DNA of 40,402 nt from an uncultured Cellvibrionales bacterium (lineage in GTDB: Bacteria > Pseudomonadota > Gammaproteobacteria > Pseudomonadales > Cellvibrionaceae), in assembly GCA_913020115.1 (NCBI GenBank), contig CAJWBQ010000039.1:1-40402 (forward strand), written 5' to 3'. The translations under genes and the position numbers were made by a program. The notes beneath the pieces are model-generated. The model was not told where the DNA came from, made no database searches, and was given only the letters and a program-made list of their open reading frames with translations. Below are positions 1 through 8,217 of the stretch, piece after piece (within the stretch, counting starts at the first letter, position 1; each line of letters begins with the position of its first letter).

Positions 1-677
1 AAATAGCGAAGCGACTCAGCCAACGAGCTTTGACCTTGGCTAGGTCTTAGTTGAGGAGGCAATAACTCTTGCAGACTGGTGTTGTCCATCATTGCCAGTA
101 CTTGTTCTGCTAGGCCGCGCATGCGTTGCTGAGTGAGCCCTTCCGTCGTTGGGTAAACCGGCGTTAAGGTTTGATTTAAGGCTAGGCGCTCTTTCAGTGC
201 TTTGTCGCTGGTGGCGCTCTTGTCTTTTAAGATCTCGTATTCTGGGTGGTAAATTTCTAGGCCGGAGGCGCCTCTGCGTGTTTCGCCAAAACAGCGCAAA
301 CGTAAACCGGTTTGTAAATTCTGCTTTTGCGCTGACGAGAAGTGGAAAAAGCGTAGGTTAAGCGTGCCTGTACCATCATGAATTCGACACATCAGGCTGC
401 GTCGTTTCCCAAACACCACATCACAGGCTTTGATTTCGCCTTCTATGACGATGTTTAGATTGGGCCCCAGTGAACCAATGGATGACACCCGCGTGCGATC
501 GATATAGCGCATGGGTAAATGAAAAAGAATATCTTGCAGTGTGCGCAGACCGATTTTAGCGAGTTTTTCGGCGAATTGCTTACCTACGCCTTTGAGGACG
601 GTGACATCAATGTGGTCTAGGGTAGGAGCGCTCGTTTTAACGATTCTCGATTTTGGCGGGGCGGCAATATCGTTCAT
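1..677 (-). CDS. recG: ATP-dependent DNA helicase RecG, N-terminal part (cut by window edge)
   Basis: The reading frame is open from the ATG at 677 to the left edge, giving about 225 N-terminal residues; the helicase motor lies outside the window. The visible part matches the RecG wedge region: an early LKGVGKQFAEKLAKIGL helix-hairpin-helix-like stretch near residue 28, then ILFHLPMRYIDRT and an OB-fold-like segment (GEIKACDVVFGKRRS, GTGTLNLRFFHF) that grips branched DNA. RecG remodels stalled replication forks and Holliday junctions. An AGG sits just upstream of the ATG. The start lies only 5 bp after the oxyR stop on the same strand, so the two are very probably cotranscribed, as is known for oxyR-recG in Pseudomonas aeruginosa. 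Confidence 0.93.
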   Translation of the reverse strand, partial: MNDIAAPPKSRIVKTSAPTLDHIDVTVLKGVGKQFAEKLAKIGLRTLQDILFHLPMRYIDRTRVSSIGSLGPNLNIVIEGEIKACDVVFGKRRSLMCRIHDGTGTLNLRFFHFSSAQKQNLQTGLRLRCFGETRRGASGLEIYHPEYEILKDKSATSDKALKERLALNQTLTPVYPTTEGLTQQRMRGLAEQVLAMMDNTSLQELLPPQLRPSQGQSSLAESLRY

Positions 678-682
678 AAGAC

Positions 683-1618
683 CTAATTTATGGGGCTCGG
701 TGCTTGGCTGCTTGGGTGGCAGGCTAAAATGGATGCTCTCAAGGCGTCTATAGCGCGATGCCTAGGGAAGCTGGCACGCCAGGCCAGCGCCACAGTGCGG
801 GTAGCCGCTATATTGGCAAAGGGCCTTGTCACAAGTTGGTTTGGAGCATAGGTCTGTGTAGCCGCGGCCGACTGCGGCAAAATTGTAATACCCAAACCTG
901 AGGCTACCATATGGCGCATTGTTTCCAGCGAACTACCTTCGGCGGCGGTGTGGACACGGCCATTGTTCTTTTCAGGGGAGGGCTTGAGGTTAGGGCAAGC
1001 TTTTAGCACTTGATCTCTGAAGCAGTGACCATCACCCAAGAGCAGCACATTGTAAGGGTCTAGGTCATCGGGCTCAATGCTCTCGAGGGCCGCCAGCGGG
1101 TGACCGGTGGGCAGTAAAACAACAAAAGGCTCGTCGTAGAGGGCTTGGGTCACCACATCGGCTTCGGTAAACGGCAGGGCTACCACAATGACATCAAGTT
1201 CGCCTTTACGCAGGCGCTGGCGCAGTGTTGCGGTGTAGCCCTCTTCAACAAACAGTGGCATATTTTCGGCCAAAGACTGCAGCTTGGGGATAAACTGCGG
1301 GAATAGATAAGGGCCAATGGTAAAAATTGCGCCTACTTGAAGCGGACTTCTGAGCTGGTCTTTGCCGGCACTGGCAATGTCTTTAATTGTGGCGGCTTGC
1401 TCGAGCACCAGCTGGGCCTGGGCTACAACCTTTTCTCCGAGTGGGGTTGGATGAACCCGGGTTTTGGAGCGCTCAAACAGGGCTATACCCAATTCTTCTT
1501 CGAGTTTTTTAACGGCGATGCTGAGCGTCGGTTGGCTCACGTAGCAGCGCTCAGCAGCGTGACCAAAATGTTGCTCTTGGGCTAGGGTGACAATGTAGCG
1601 CAGTTCAGTGAGTGTCAT
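683..1618 (-). CDS. oxyR: Hydrogen peroxide-sensing LysR-type regulator OxyR
   Basis: This is a LysR-family transcription factor of 311 residues: an N-terminal winged helix-turn-helix (LTELRYIVTLAQEQHFGHAAE, SQPTLSIAVKKLEEELG) followed by a regulatory domain. The redox motif GDGHCFRDQVLKACPN is intact. With the start at the internal ATG (1618, MTLTELRYIV) its cysteines fall at 199 and 208, the same numbers as in E. coli OxyR, which supports this start over the in-frame ATG at 1630. Oxidation to the disulfide turns on catalase, peroxidase and related genes. The downstream recG follows after 5 bp. The upstream epimerase gene is divergent across about 107 bp that should hold both promoters. Confidence 0.95.
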   Translation of the reverse strand: MTLTELRYIVTLAQEQHFGHAAERCYVSQPTLSIAVKKLEEELGIALFERSKTRVHPTPLGEKVVAQAQLVLEQAATIKDIASAGKDQLRSPLQVGAIFTIGPYLFPQFIPKLQSLAENMPLFVEEGYTATLRQRLRKGELDVIVVALPFTEADVVTQALYDEPFVVLLPTGHPLAALESIEPDDLDPYNVLLLGDGHCFRDQVLKACPNLKPSPEKNNGRVHTAAEGSSLETMRHMVASGLGITILPQSAAATQTYAPNQLVTRPFANIAATRTVALAWRASFPRHRAIDALRASILACHPSSQAPSPIN

Positions 1619-1725
1619 GATCCAACCCATTTAATGTATGGTATTGCGTCTATTGTGTTTGATGCAGCTGTTCTGCACCAATACAGCGAGTAACGCTTAG
1701 TAAATTAACAAGGAGCAGAATTCAT

Positions 1726-2592
1726 TTGAAGTCATATTTTCCCCGCCCTAAATTGCTTATTGTCGGCTGCGGCGATATTGGTCATCGCTTAGCAGCGCTA
1801 ATGACCCAGTTCGGCTTCGATGTCACGGGTATTCGTCGTAACTTACCAGCCGATGGCATCAGTGAAAGTGCCTCCTTTCAGCTTAGTCAATGTGACGCGA
1901 CTAATGAAGAACAATTGTCACAGATTTTGTCTCACGGTTTTGATTGCATCGTTGCTACCTTTACTCCAGGCCGTGAAAAACCTCTGGAAGACGCCTATCG
2001 GGCGAGTTATGTGGCCGGGGCCAGTGTTTTAGATAAGTGTATAAAAACCAGTGCCGTGCCTGCTAAGCGGGTGCTTTGGGTGTCTAGTACCAGTGTTTAC
2101 GGTCAGAGCGACGGCTCGTGGGTGGACGAGCATTCGCCAGCAGAACCCAAGCGCGCCAGCGCCGTGTTATTGAGGCAAGCCGAAGACATTTTGCTAAACA
2201 GCTCCCTGCCCTGTTCAGTGGTTCGATTTTCGGGCATTTACGGGCCAGGCCGAACACAGCTGCTAAATTCGCTTAAAACCGGCAAACCTATCGGCCGCGG
2301 ATTCACCAATAGAATCCACGTAGACGACTGTGCCGGAGTGTTGGCGCATTTGCTGCTACTCGAAAGTCAACTTGACCCAATTTACATGGCGACGGACCAC
2401 TTACCGGTGAGCGGTAGGGAAGTGCGTAGATATATTGCGGAAAAATTGGGTGTGGCAGAGCCGCCCCATGTCGATATTGAGGGCGGTGATCAAGGCAAGC
2501 GTTGTAGCAACCGACGTTTGCTCGATACCGGTTACCGCTTTATTCACCCAGACTATAGTTCCGGTTGGAGCGCTTTGCTTAAAGCACCATAA
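1726..2592 (+). CDS. NAD-dependent epimerase/dehydratase-like protein (extended SDR, YeeZ-like)
   Basis: The 288-residue protein has a Rossmann nucleotide-binding motif at its N-terminus (LLIVGCGDIGHRLA, residues about 9-22). It also carries an SDR-type segment LWVSSTSVYGQSDGSWVDE and later VVRFSGIYGPGR and RIHVDDCAG, as in extended short-chain dehydrogenases such as E. coli YeeZ. The substrate is unknown. The start is TTG at 1726, preceded by AGGAG at 1711-1715 with about 10 nt spacing; no in-frame ATG gives a complete Rossmann fold. It is divergent from oxyR, and its last 14 bases overlap the end of the convergent ridA. Confidence 0.82.
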   Translation: MKSYFPRPKLLIVGCGDIGHRLAALMTQFGFDVTGIRRNLPADGISESASFQLSQCDATNEEQLSQILSHGFDCIVATFTPGREKPLEDAYRASYVAGASVLDKCIKTSAVPAKRVLWVSSTSVYGQSDGSWVDEHSPAEPKRASAVLLRQAEDILLNSSLPCSVVRFSGIYGPGRTQLLNSLKTGKPIGRGFTNRIHVDDCAGVLAHLLLLESQLDPIYMATDHLPVSGREVRRYIAEKLGVAEPPHVDIEGGDQGKRCSNRRLLDTGYRFIHPDYSSGWSALLKAP

Positions 2593-2962
2593 TGCCGTCG
2601 GCTTCAACTACAGCACCTTTGGGCAGCTCACTGACACCAATCGCAGCGCGGGCGGGGTAAGGCTCGCTAAAATATTGGGCCATGACTTCATTCACAATGG
2701 GAAAATTGCTCAGGTCTGTGAGATAGAGGTTTAACTTAACTACATCTTGCAAAGAGCCGTTGGCGGCTACGCAAACTTCGTTGAGGTTTTTAAACACCTG
2801 GTGAGCTTGAGCGGCAAAGTCGCCCTCTACCAATGTCATGGTTTCAGGGTTCAAGGGAATTTGGCCAGACAGATAAACCGTGCTGTTTACTTTTACGGCT
2901 TGTGAGTAGGTGCCAATGGCTTCTGGGGCTTGCTCAGAATGAATGATCGCTTTGTTAGTCAT
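2579..2962 (-). CDS. ridA: RidA family enamine/imine deaminase
   Basis: The 127-residue protein is of standard RidA (YjgF/YER057c/UK114) length. Diagnostic segments are QAPEAIGTYSQAVKV at the N-terminus, VYLSGQIPLNPETM, the mid-protein NLNEVCVAANGSLQDVVKLNLYLTDL, and the C-terminal YPARAAIGVSELPKGAVVEAD that carries the conserved active-site arginine. RidA hydrolyses reactive 2-aminoacrylate-type intermediates in the cytosol. The frame extends upstream, but MTNKAIIHS at 2962 is the family start. The gene lies 46 bp after spoT on the same strand, a common arrangement, and overlaps the tail of the convergent epimerase gene. Confidence 0.93.
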   Translation of the reverse strand: MTNKAIIHSEQAPEAIGTYSQAVKVNSTVYLSGQIPLNPETMTLVEGDFAAQAHQVFKNLNEVCVAANGSLQDVVKLNLYLTDLSNFPIVNEVMAQYFSEPYPARAAIGVSELPKGAVVEADGIMVL

Positions 2963-3008
2963 AAAGCTAATGCTCTTTAAAGTTGTTAATCTAAAAGAAA
3001 AGGGGGGT

Positions 3009-5123
3009 TTAGTTTCTATTTCGACTAATACGGATGACCGCACTTAGGCCGCGAACACGTCTCATCACATTGGCGAGATGTATTCTATTATTCACGCCAA
3101 TGCACAAATTGATGACGCTGTTGTGTGCATCGCGCTCATCTACATTAATTTGTTCAATATTGGCGCCAAGTTCGGTGATACGGGTGGCTAAAGAAGCAAT
3201 AATACCTCGCTCAGAACCTACCTCTACCCGAATATCCACTAGAAACTCGCCGACAACGGTGGGAGCCCAGTTAACCAAATTAATTTTTTCCGGATTGCTG
3301 CGCAGCTCATTGATATTGCGACAGGTGTCTTGATGTATCACTAGGCCCTTACCAGAACTCACGTGGCCAATAATGGGGTCGCCTGGAATGGGGCGGCAAC
3401 AGCGGGCAAAACTGATCATTACCTCTTCGGCAGAATCGATCATGAGCGGCGAATAAATATTTGCCCCACCGCTGCCTGAACCCTCAGGGGGGCTCAGCAA
3501 TTTTGCCACAGCAAATGCGATGCGATTGCCCTGCCCGATATCTTCGAGCAATTTATCCACTGAAGTCACATTGGCGCCTTCACGCAGGGTATTTAGCTGC
3601 TCTTCTGTCAGGGAATCAAAGTCGATGTTGGCATCGGCCAACTTGCGTGAAAGCATGCGCTGACCCAATTCAATGGATTCGTGATGCCGCTGGTTCTTTA
3701 GAAAGTGACGAATGGCCGAGCGCGCTTTGCCAGAGCTGACAAAATTCAACCAATTGGGGTTGGGTTGCGCGCCGGGAGCCGTAATCACGGCAATTTTTTG
3801 TCCACTTTTCAGGGTTTGGGACAGTGGCGCCAAGTGGCCGTTAATGCGGCAGGCTACACAGCCGTTGCCCACATCGGTGTGTACGGCATAGGCAAAGTCT
3901 ACGGCTGTAGCGCCGTTGGGTAATTCAACAATTTGCCCTTTAGGGGTAAATACATACACTTCGTCTGGAAATAAATCGATTTTAACGTTCTCAATAAATT
4001 CCAGAGAACTGCCCGCGGCCTGCTGCATTTCCAGCAAGCCTTGTACCCACTGCCTGGCGCGGGCGGTGCTGTTGTTACTACCTTCATCACTATCTGATTT
4101 ATACAGAAAGTGGGCCGCAATACCGTTGTTGGCCATTTCGTCCATTTCTTTGGTGCGTATTTGCACTTCAATGGGCACGCCGTGCATGCCTACCAACACA
4201 GTGTGTAATGACTGATAGCCGTTGGCTTTGGGGATGGCGATGTAGTCTTTAAATTCGGTGATCACGGGTTTATAGAGGTTGTGGATGGCGCCGAGTGCGC
4301 GGTAGCAAGTGTCTACCTCGTCAACCACAATGCGGAAGGCGTATACATCCATTATCTCTTTAAACGACTTTTTCTTAAGGCGCATTTTTTGGTAAATGCT
4401 GTAGAGGTGTTTTTCACGGCCAATAACAATGGCGTTGATGGTCTCCCTTTCTAAGCGTATTTCTATAGCGCCTTGGATCTTCTCTACGAGCTCTTTGCGG
4501 TTGCCGCGCGCGGTAGCCAGTGCCGCTTTCAAGCGGCTGGCCCGCAGGGGGTGCATGGCATAAAAGCCGCGGTCTTCAAATTCAATGCGCAGATCATTCA
4601 TACCCAGTCGGTGTGAAATTGGCGCGTATATTTCTAGAGTTTCTTTGGCGATGCGGCGACGCTTTTCGGGCTTAAGTGCCTCGAGGGTGCGCATGTTGTG
4701 TAGGCGGTCAGCTAATTTAACAATAATGACCCGAATATCCTGCGCCATGGCCAGGGCCATTTTTTGGAAATTTTCGGCCTGCTTTTCAGCGGGGGTATCA
4801 AACTCGAATTGGGTGAGTTTACTTACACCGTCGACCAATTCCGCAACAGTTTCGCCAAACTGTTCGGCAATAGCCTTTTTACTAATAGCGGTGTCTTCAA
4901 TGACATCGTGCAGCATTGCGGCCATCAAACTTTGATGGTCCATGTGCATATTGGCTAGATTTTCAGCCACTTCTAGGGGGTGGGTGATATAGGGCTCACC
5001 ACTGCGGCGCTTTTGACCGTCGTGGGCTTGCTCAGCATAGTAGTAGGCATGCCTAACCCGTTGAATCTGAGGAGGCTCCAGATAAGAGGAAAGCCTGTGG
5101 CTAAGCACATCAATTGTGAGCAA
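3009..5123 (-). CDS. spoT: Bifunctional (p)ppGpp synthetase/hydrolase SpoT
   Basis: The 704-residue protein has the full RelA/SpoT layout. The HD hydrolase domain has an intact H48...H72-D73...D139 set (YITHP, LHDVIEDT, KLADRLHN), so it is a true SpoT and not a hydrolase-dead RelA. The synthetase domain follows (REKHLYSIYQKM, FKDYIAIPKANGYQSLHT, VQIRT, residues about 235-325). A TGS domain (VYVFTPKGQIVELPNGAT) comes next, then the conserved RCCRPIPGD region and a C-terminal ACT domain. It sets alarmone levels during starvation. It starts 30 nt after rpoZ in the conserved gmk-rpoZ-spoT cluster. Confidence 0.97.
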   Translation of the reverse strand: MLTIDVLSHRLSSYLEPPQIQRVRHAYYYAEQAHDGQKRRSGEPYITHPLEVAENLANMHMDHQSLMAAMLHDVIEDTAISKKAIAEQFGETVAELVDGVSKLTQFEFDTPAEKQAENFQKMALAMAQDIRVIIVKLADRLHNMRTLEALKPEKRRRIAKETLEIYAPISHRLGMNDLRIEFEDRGFYAMHPLRASRLKAALATARGNRKELVEKIQGAIEIRLERETINAIVIGREKHLYSIYQKMRLKKKSFKEIMDVYAFRIVVDEVDTCYRALGAIHNLYKPVITEFKDYIAIPKANGYQSLHTVLVGMHGVPIEVQIRTKEMDEMANNGIAAHFLYKSDSDEGSNNSTARARQWVQGLLEMQQAAGSSLEFIENVKIDLFPDEVYVFTPKGQIVELPNGATAVDFAYAVHTDVGNGCVACRINGHLAPLSQTLKSGQKIAVITAPGAQPNPNWLNFVSSGKARSAIRHFLKNQRHHESIELGQRMLSRKLADANIDFDSLTEEQLNTLREGANVTSVDKLLEDIGQGNRIAFAVAKLLSPPEGSGSGGANIYSPLMIDSAEEVMISFARCCRPIPGDPIIGHVSSGKGLVIHQDTCRNINELRSNPEKINLVNWAPTVVGEFLVDIRVEVGSERGIIASLATRITELGANIEQINVDERDAHNSVINLCIGVNNRIHLANVMRRVRGLSAVIRISRNRN

Positions 5124-5152
5124 GGCTTTCCTCCTGTATTACTGAGGCTGTC

Positions 5153-5404
5153 TTATTCGCCGAGGGCTTCTGTGCTGGGCGCTTCGTCGTATTCAGGTTC
5201 TTCTTTTTCGGTCAAAATACTGGCGTCGATAAGGCCCGCTTCGATTTCGCGCAATGCCAATACCGTTGGCTTGTCGTTTTCTTGTGGAACCATTGGGTCT
5301 TTGCCGCCAACCGCCAATTGGCGTGCGCGCTTGCTGCCAACCATAACTAACTCAAAGCGGTTATCAACGTGATCGAGACAATCTTCAACAGTAATACGAG
5401 CCAT
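5153..5404 (-). CDS. rpoZ: DNA-directed RNA polymerase omega subunit
   Basis: The 83-residue protein begins MARITVEDCLDHVDNRFELVMVG followed by SKRARQLAVGG and a helix with PTVLALREIEAGL, the family signature. The acidic C-terminal tail is typical. Omega assists assembly of the beta-prime subunit and contributes to the ppGpp-binding site on RNA polymerase, fitting its place immediately upstream of spoT. About 90 bp separate it from gmk. A CATAAT -10-like hexamer lies on the minus strand in that gap without a good -35, so an own promoter is possible but not shown. Confidence 0.97.
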   Translation of the reverse strand: MARITVEDCLDHVDNRFELVMVGSKRARQLAVGGKDPMVPQENDKPTVLALREIEAGLIDASILTEKEEPEYDEAPSTEALGE

Positions 5405-5496
5405 AGTCTTTTCCAGTAAAACGAAACAAAATTGAGAGACGCAAATATATTATGCGCCAGATTTAAAAAGTCGGCCAGTGTACGCAAAATGACCAG

Positions 5497-6114
5497 TCAG
5501 GACAATAGCCCAGACAGTAATTCTTGGTGAACCTGTTGCTGCTGCGTCAATTTAAGTGCTTGGGAACCCACAATAAGCTTAAACTCGTCTAATGCCGCCT
5601 CAAATACATCGTTGATGATTAGGTAATCGGCTTCAACATAGTGGGTCATTTCGTTGACCGCTTCATTCATTCTGGCGTCAATCACCGCCTCGTCGTCTTG
5701 GCCGCGTCCGGTTAAGCGAGTGCGCAAGGTTTCCTGAGAGGGGGGTAAAATAAACACTCCCACGGTATCGGGCATCTTGTGGTGAACTTGTTGCGCGCCC
5801 TGCCAGTCAATTTCAAGTATGACGTCCTGACCTTGCTTCAAGGTGTCTTCCAGCCAGCGCTGGGAGGTGCCATAGAAGTTGGAAAAAACCTGAGCGTGCT
5901 CTAAAAATGCCGCTTGGCCCAACATGTCTTGGAAGGTTTGCTGATCGACAAAGTGGTAGTTAAGCCCATCAACCTCACCGGGCCGCATAGCGCGGGTGGT
6001 GTGAGATACCGAGACACAAATGTTTTCTGTGCTCTCGATCAGTGCCTGTACCAAGCTAGTTTTACCCGCGCCCGAAGGTGCTGAAACAGTAAATAGTGTG
6101 CCGCGTCTGCTCAT
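5497..6114 (-). CDS. gmk: Guanylate kinase
   Basis: The protein has 205 residues, normal for the family. A P-loop lies at the N-terminus (SAPSGAGKTSLVQAL, about residues 11-25). GMP-binding elements follow: SHTTRAMRPGEVDGLNYHFV and LEHAQVFSNFYGT. DVILEIDWQGAQQV is the conserved strand before the lid, and TRLTGRGQDD is the ATP-binding arginine segment. It phosphorylates GMP/dGMP to GDP/dGDP using ATP and so feeds both nucleotide and ppGpp pools. The gene starts 12 bp after yicC on the same strand. Confidence 0.97.
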   Translation of the reverse strand: MSRRGTLFTVSAPSGAGKTSLVQALIESTENICVSVSHTTRAMRPGEVDGLNYHFVDQQTFQDMLGQAAFLEHAQVFSNFYGTSQRWLEDTLKQGQDVILEIDWQGAQQVHHKMPDTVGVFILPPSQETLRTRLTGRGQDDEAVIDARMNEAVNEMTHYVEADYLIINDVFEAALDEFKLIVGSQALKLTQQQQVHQELLSGLLS

Positions 6115-6126
6115 GGCTGGTAGTCC

Positions 6127-6999
6127 TTATTCAATATTCTGGATCTGTTCGCGCATCTGCTCAATCAATACTTTCAGTTCAACAGCTGCTTGGGTTGTTT
6201 CGCTGACAATAGATTTGGAAGATAATGTATTGGCCTCGCGATTGAGTTCTTGCATTAGAAAGTCCAAGCGTCGGCCAATAGCGCTTTTCTGCTTTAGGGT
6301 GCGACGAACTTCCAGTAGGTGCGTCTCAAGCCGGTCGAGCTCTTCATCAACATCGGCTTTTTGTGCAACAAGTACAATCTCTTGTTCAAGGCGTTCTGTG
6401 TCTAATTCACCACTCAGTTCTGACAAACGTGCTTGCAGACGATCTCTTTGCGCTTTCAGGATGCCGGGCATGAGCTTTCGCACCTGGCTTACTTGAATGT
6501 CGATAGCATCTAGGCGCTGTTCAATGAAGCGTTTTAGCTCAGCGCCTTCGCGACATCGATTGTCGTTGAGTTGTGTAATGGCCAAGGCAAATTGTTCGAG
6601 AGCCGCACTTTGTAGTAAATCGGCATCAACTTCCTGCTGTTGCATGACTCCCGGCCATTTTAATATTTCTAGAGTATTGGCCGCTTCAGCGTCGGGTAAG
6701 ACGTTCTGCACTTGCACCAGAGCTTCGCCCAGTTGTTTTACAAGGGCCAAATTGATGGCTGGGGCACTGTCTTCGCTCTGATGAAATTGTAAGTGGCAGC
6801 TCGCTTCAATTTTACCGCGGCTAAGCTGATTGCGAAGGCGCTCGCGCAGGCCGTTTTCTATCAGGCGCAATGATTCAGGCAAGCGGAAGTGAGGCTCAAG
6901 GTAGCGGTGATTGACGCTCTTAATTTCCCAGGTGAGAGTACCCCATTTCTGGTTAAATTCTTGCCGTGCGAAGGCTGTCATACTGCGTGGTGCGTCCAT
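6127..6999 (-). CDS. yicC: YicC/YloC family endoribonuclease
   Basis: The 290-residue protein begins with MTAFAR...LTWEIKSVNHRYLEPHFRLPE, the hallmark N-terminus of the YicC family. It ends with GRRLDFLMQELNREANTLSSKS, the conserved C-terminal DUF1732 signature. The middle is predicted helical and coiled. E. coli YicC is reported as an endoribonuclease affecting small RNA stability; the role here is inferred from that. It lies first in the minus-strand run yicC-gmk-rpoZ-spoT-ridA and is divergent from rph (131 bp gap), as in many gammaproteobacteria. Confidence 0.94.
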   Translation of the reverse strand: MDAPRSMTAFARQEFNQKWGTLTWEIKSVNHRYLEPHFRLPESLRLIENGLRERLRNQLSRGKIEASCHLQFHQSEDSAPAINLALVKQLGEALVQVQNVLPDAEAANTLEILKWPGVMQQQEVDADLLQSAALEQFALAITQLNDNRCREGAELKRFIEQRLDAIDIQVSQVRKLMPGILKAQRDRLQARLSELSGELDTERLEQEIVLVAQKADVDEELDRLETHLLEVRRTLKQKSAIGRRLDFLMQELNREANTLSSKSIVSETTQAAVELKVLIEQMREQIQNIE

Positions 7000-7076
7000 T
7001 GTTGTGCTAGCTCCCTTTTCTTAAGCCATCGTGGTGTGAATGCCGAATTCTAGCACATAGAGCGACCGTGTTCGGG

Positions 7077-7082
7077 TATAAT
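7077..7082 (+). promoter_or_regulatory. Candidate -10 element for rph
   Basis: A perfect TATAAT lies 48 bp before the rph ATG, in the divergent gap between yicC and rph. The -35 region at 17 bp spacing (around 7054-7059, CACATA) is a poor match, so this is an inferred sigma-70 promoter that may need an activator or use another -35. A GC-rich CCCCGGCC follows directly and would lie at the start of the transcript. Confidence 0.45.
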
Positions 7083-7130
7083 CCCCGGCCTGCTTTCAGA
7101 CAAATTTAATGTTTATTAAAAGGAATCATC

Positions 7131-7850
7131 ATGCAACGACCTAGCGGCCGTCAACCTGACCAACTTCGCGATGTACGCATCACTCGTCAATTCACCTGTC
7201 ACGCCGAAGGCTCGGTGTTGATCGAATTTGGCAATACCAAAGTGATTTGCACGGCCAGTGTGAGTGAAGGTGTCCCTCGTTTCATGCGCGGAGAGGGCCG
7301 TGGTTGGGTTACTGCTGAGTACGGTATGCTCCCCCGCTCCACGGGTTCGCGAATGGGCCGAGAAGCGGCTCGAGGTAAGCAAGGTGGTCGCACAGTGGAA
7401 ATTCAGCGTCTTATAGGGCGCTCACTGCGTGCGGCGCTAGACTTAGAAGCCTTAGGTGAAAACACCATTACCATCGATTGTGACGTAATACAGGCTGACG
7501 GTGGTACTCGCACGGCCTCTATCACCGGTGCCTGTGTAGCATTGGCAGATGCAATCTCATACTTGCGCGAAAAAGGATTACTGAAAGGTGAACCTATGGC
7601 GAGAATGATTGCGTCGGTTTCAGTGGGAATCTATGAAGGTGTTCCGGTGTTGGATTTAGATTATCCCGAAGATTCTAACGCTGAAACAGACATGAACGTT
7701 GTGATCGCGGACGATGGCGGCATGATTGAAGTGCAGGGCACCGCGGAAGGCAAACCTTTTACCGAGGCGGAATTTGGCCAGATGTTGGCCCTCGCCAAAA
7801 AAGGCATTAATGAGCTAAATGATCTGCAGAAGAGCGCACTGCAAGACTAG
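7131..7850 (+). CDS. rph: Ribonuclease PH
   Basis: The 239-residue protein has full family length. It starts MQRPSGRQPDQLRDVRITRQF and carries the phosphate-binding and catalytic region YGMLPRSTGSRMGREA...GRTVEIQRLIGRSLRAALD, then IDCDVIQADGGTRTASITGA and the C-terminal DLDYPEDSNAETDMNVV. It trims the 3' ends of tRNA precursors by phosphorolysis. AAGGAATC precedes the ATG. There is no truncation of the kind known in E. coli K-12. It is convergent with crc, and the space between them is filled by hairpin repeats. Confidence 0.97.
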   Translation: MQRPSGRQPDQLRDVRITRQFTCHAEGSVLIEFGNTKVICTASVSEGVPRFMRGEGRGWVTAEYGMLPRSTGSRMGREAARGKQGGRTVEIQRLIGRSLRAALDLEALGENTITIDCDVIQADGGTRTASITGACVALADAISYLREKGLLKGEPMARMIASVSVGIYEGVPVLDLDYPEDSNAETDMNVVIADDGGMIEVQGTAEGKPFTEAEFGQMLALAKKGINELNDLQKSALQD

Positions 7851-7905
7851 AGTTTTTCTACGAACGGCACGGTGCTGGGTCGAGAGTCTAAGGACGACAC
7901 GGTGC

Positions 7906-7978
7906 GGGGTCAGAGCCAATTCTCGCGGTGCGGGTTTGTAGTCTTGTGCAGTGGTAGAGCGAAATTGGCTCTGACCCC
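7906..7978 (+). repeat. REPIN-like palindromic unit, copy 1
   Basis: This 73-bp unit is bounded by GGGGTCAGAGCCAATT (7906-7921) and its exact reverse complement AATTGGCTCTGACCCC (7963-7978). Internal conserved blocks are CTCGCGGTG after the left arm, AGTCTTGTGC in the middle and AGCGA before the right arm. Similar GGGGTCAGAG-type inverted ends are known near RAYT (Y1 transposase) genes in other bacteria. No transposase is present here, so it would be non-autonomous. Confidence 0.8.
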
Positions 7979-8060
7979 TGGTCGAAAGGGAGCACTCCAC
8001 TAATATCGGAGTGAACTGCGGTGCTTGTGTTGAGGGAGTTTGTGCCAACGTTTTCTAAAT

Positions 8061-8133
8061 GGGGTCAGAGCCAATTTCGCTTGAACTTCGCACAAGACTG
8101 AGAGCTCTCACCGCGAGAATTGGCTCTGACCCC
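8061..8133 (-). repeat. REPIN-like palindromic unit, copy 2 (inverted relative to copy 1)
   Basis: This 73-bp unit has the same 16-bp terminal arms (8061-8076 and 8118-8133). Read on the minus strand it matches copy 1 in arms, in CTCGCGGTG, in AGTCTTGTGC and in the terminal AGCGA block, while two short internal patches differ. The two copies have identical length and opposite orientation, and are 82 bp apart. Confidence 0.8.
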
Positions 8134-8170
8134 GCTCGGTGCCAAGCCAACCCCGCTCGGTGCCACGCCA
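8130..8170 (+). repeat. Tandem direct repeat, two 20-bp copies
   Basis: CCCCGCTCGGTGCCAAGCCA (8130-8149) is followed, after one base, by a copy at 8151-8170 with a single change (A to C at the 16th base). The first copy shares its CCCC with the right end of the second palindromic unit, so it may be a duplicated flank of that unit. Confidence 0.75.
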
Positions 8171-8217
8171 GCCCCCCATCGAGCGAAGCTCGTACCGCAC
8201 CGTGCCAAACGCGGCCA

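Larger units (their letters stand above)
7866..8206. repeat. Hairpin-rich repeat cluster between rph and crc
   Basis: The 367-bp gap between the convergent rph and crc genes is almost entirely repeats. The outer edges are the inverted decamers GGCACGGTGC (7866-7875) and GCACCGTGCC (8197-8206). A related GACACGGTGCGGGGTC (7896-7911) repeats GGCACGGTGCTGGGTC (7866-7881) at a 30-bp period. Two 73-bp palindromic units (listed separately) face each other inside. Between them is a hairpin CACTCC/GGAGTG (7993-8013), and GAGC-GAA-GCTC lies at 8181-8191. No convincing gene is present; short open frames across it follow the repeats and lack family features. Confidence 0.8.

Noticed and set aside
2963..3043. 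N-terminal extension of ridA
   Set aside because: It would overlap spoT and add 27 residues absent from the family; MTNKAIIHS is the normal start.
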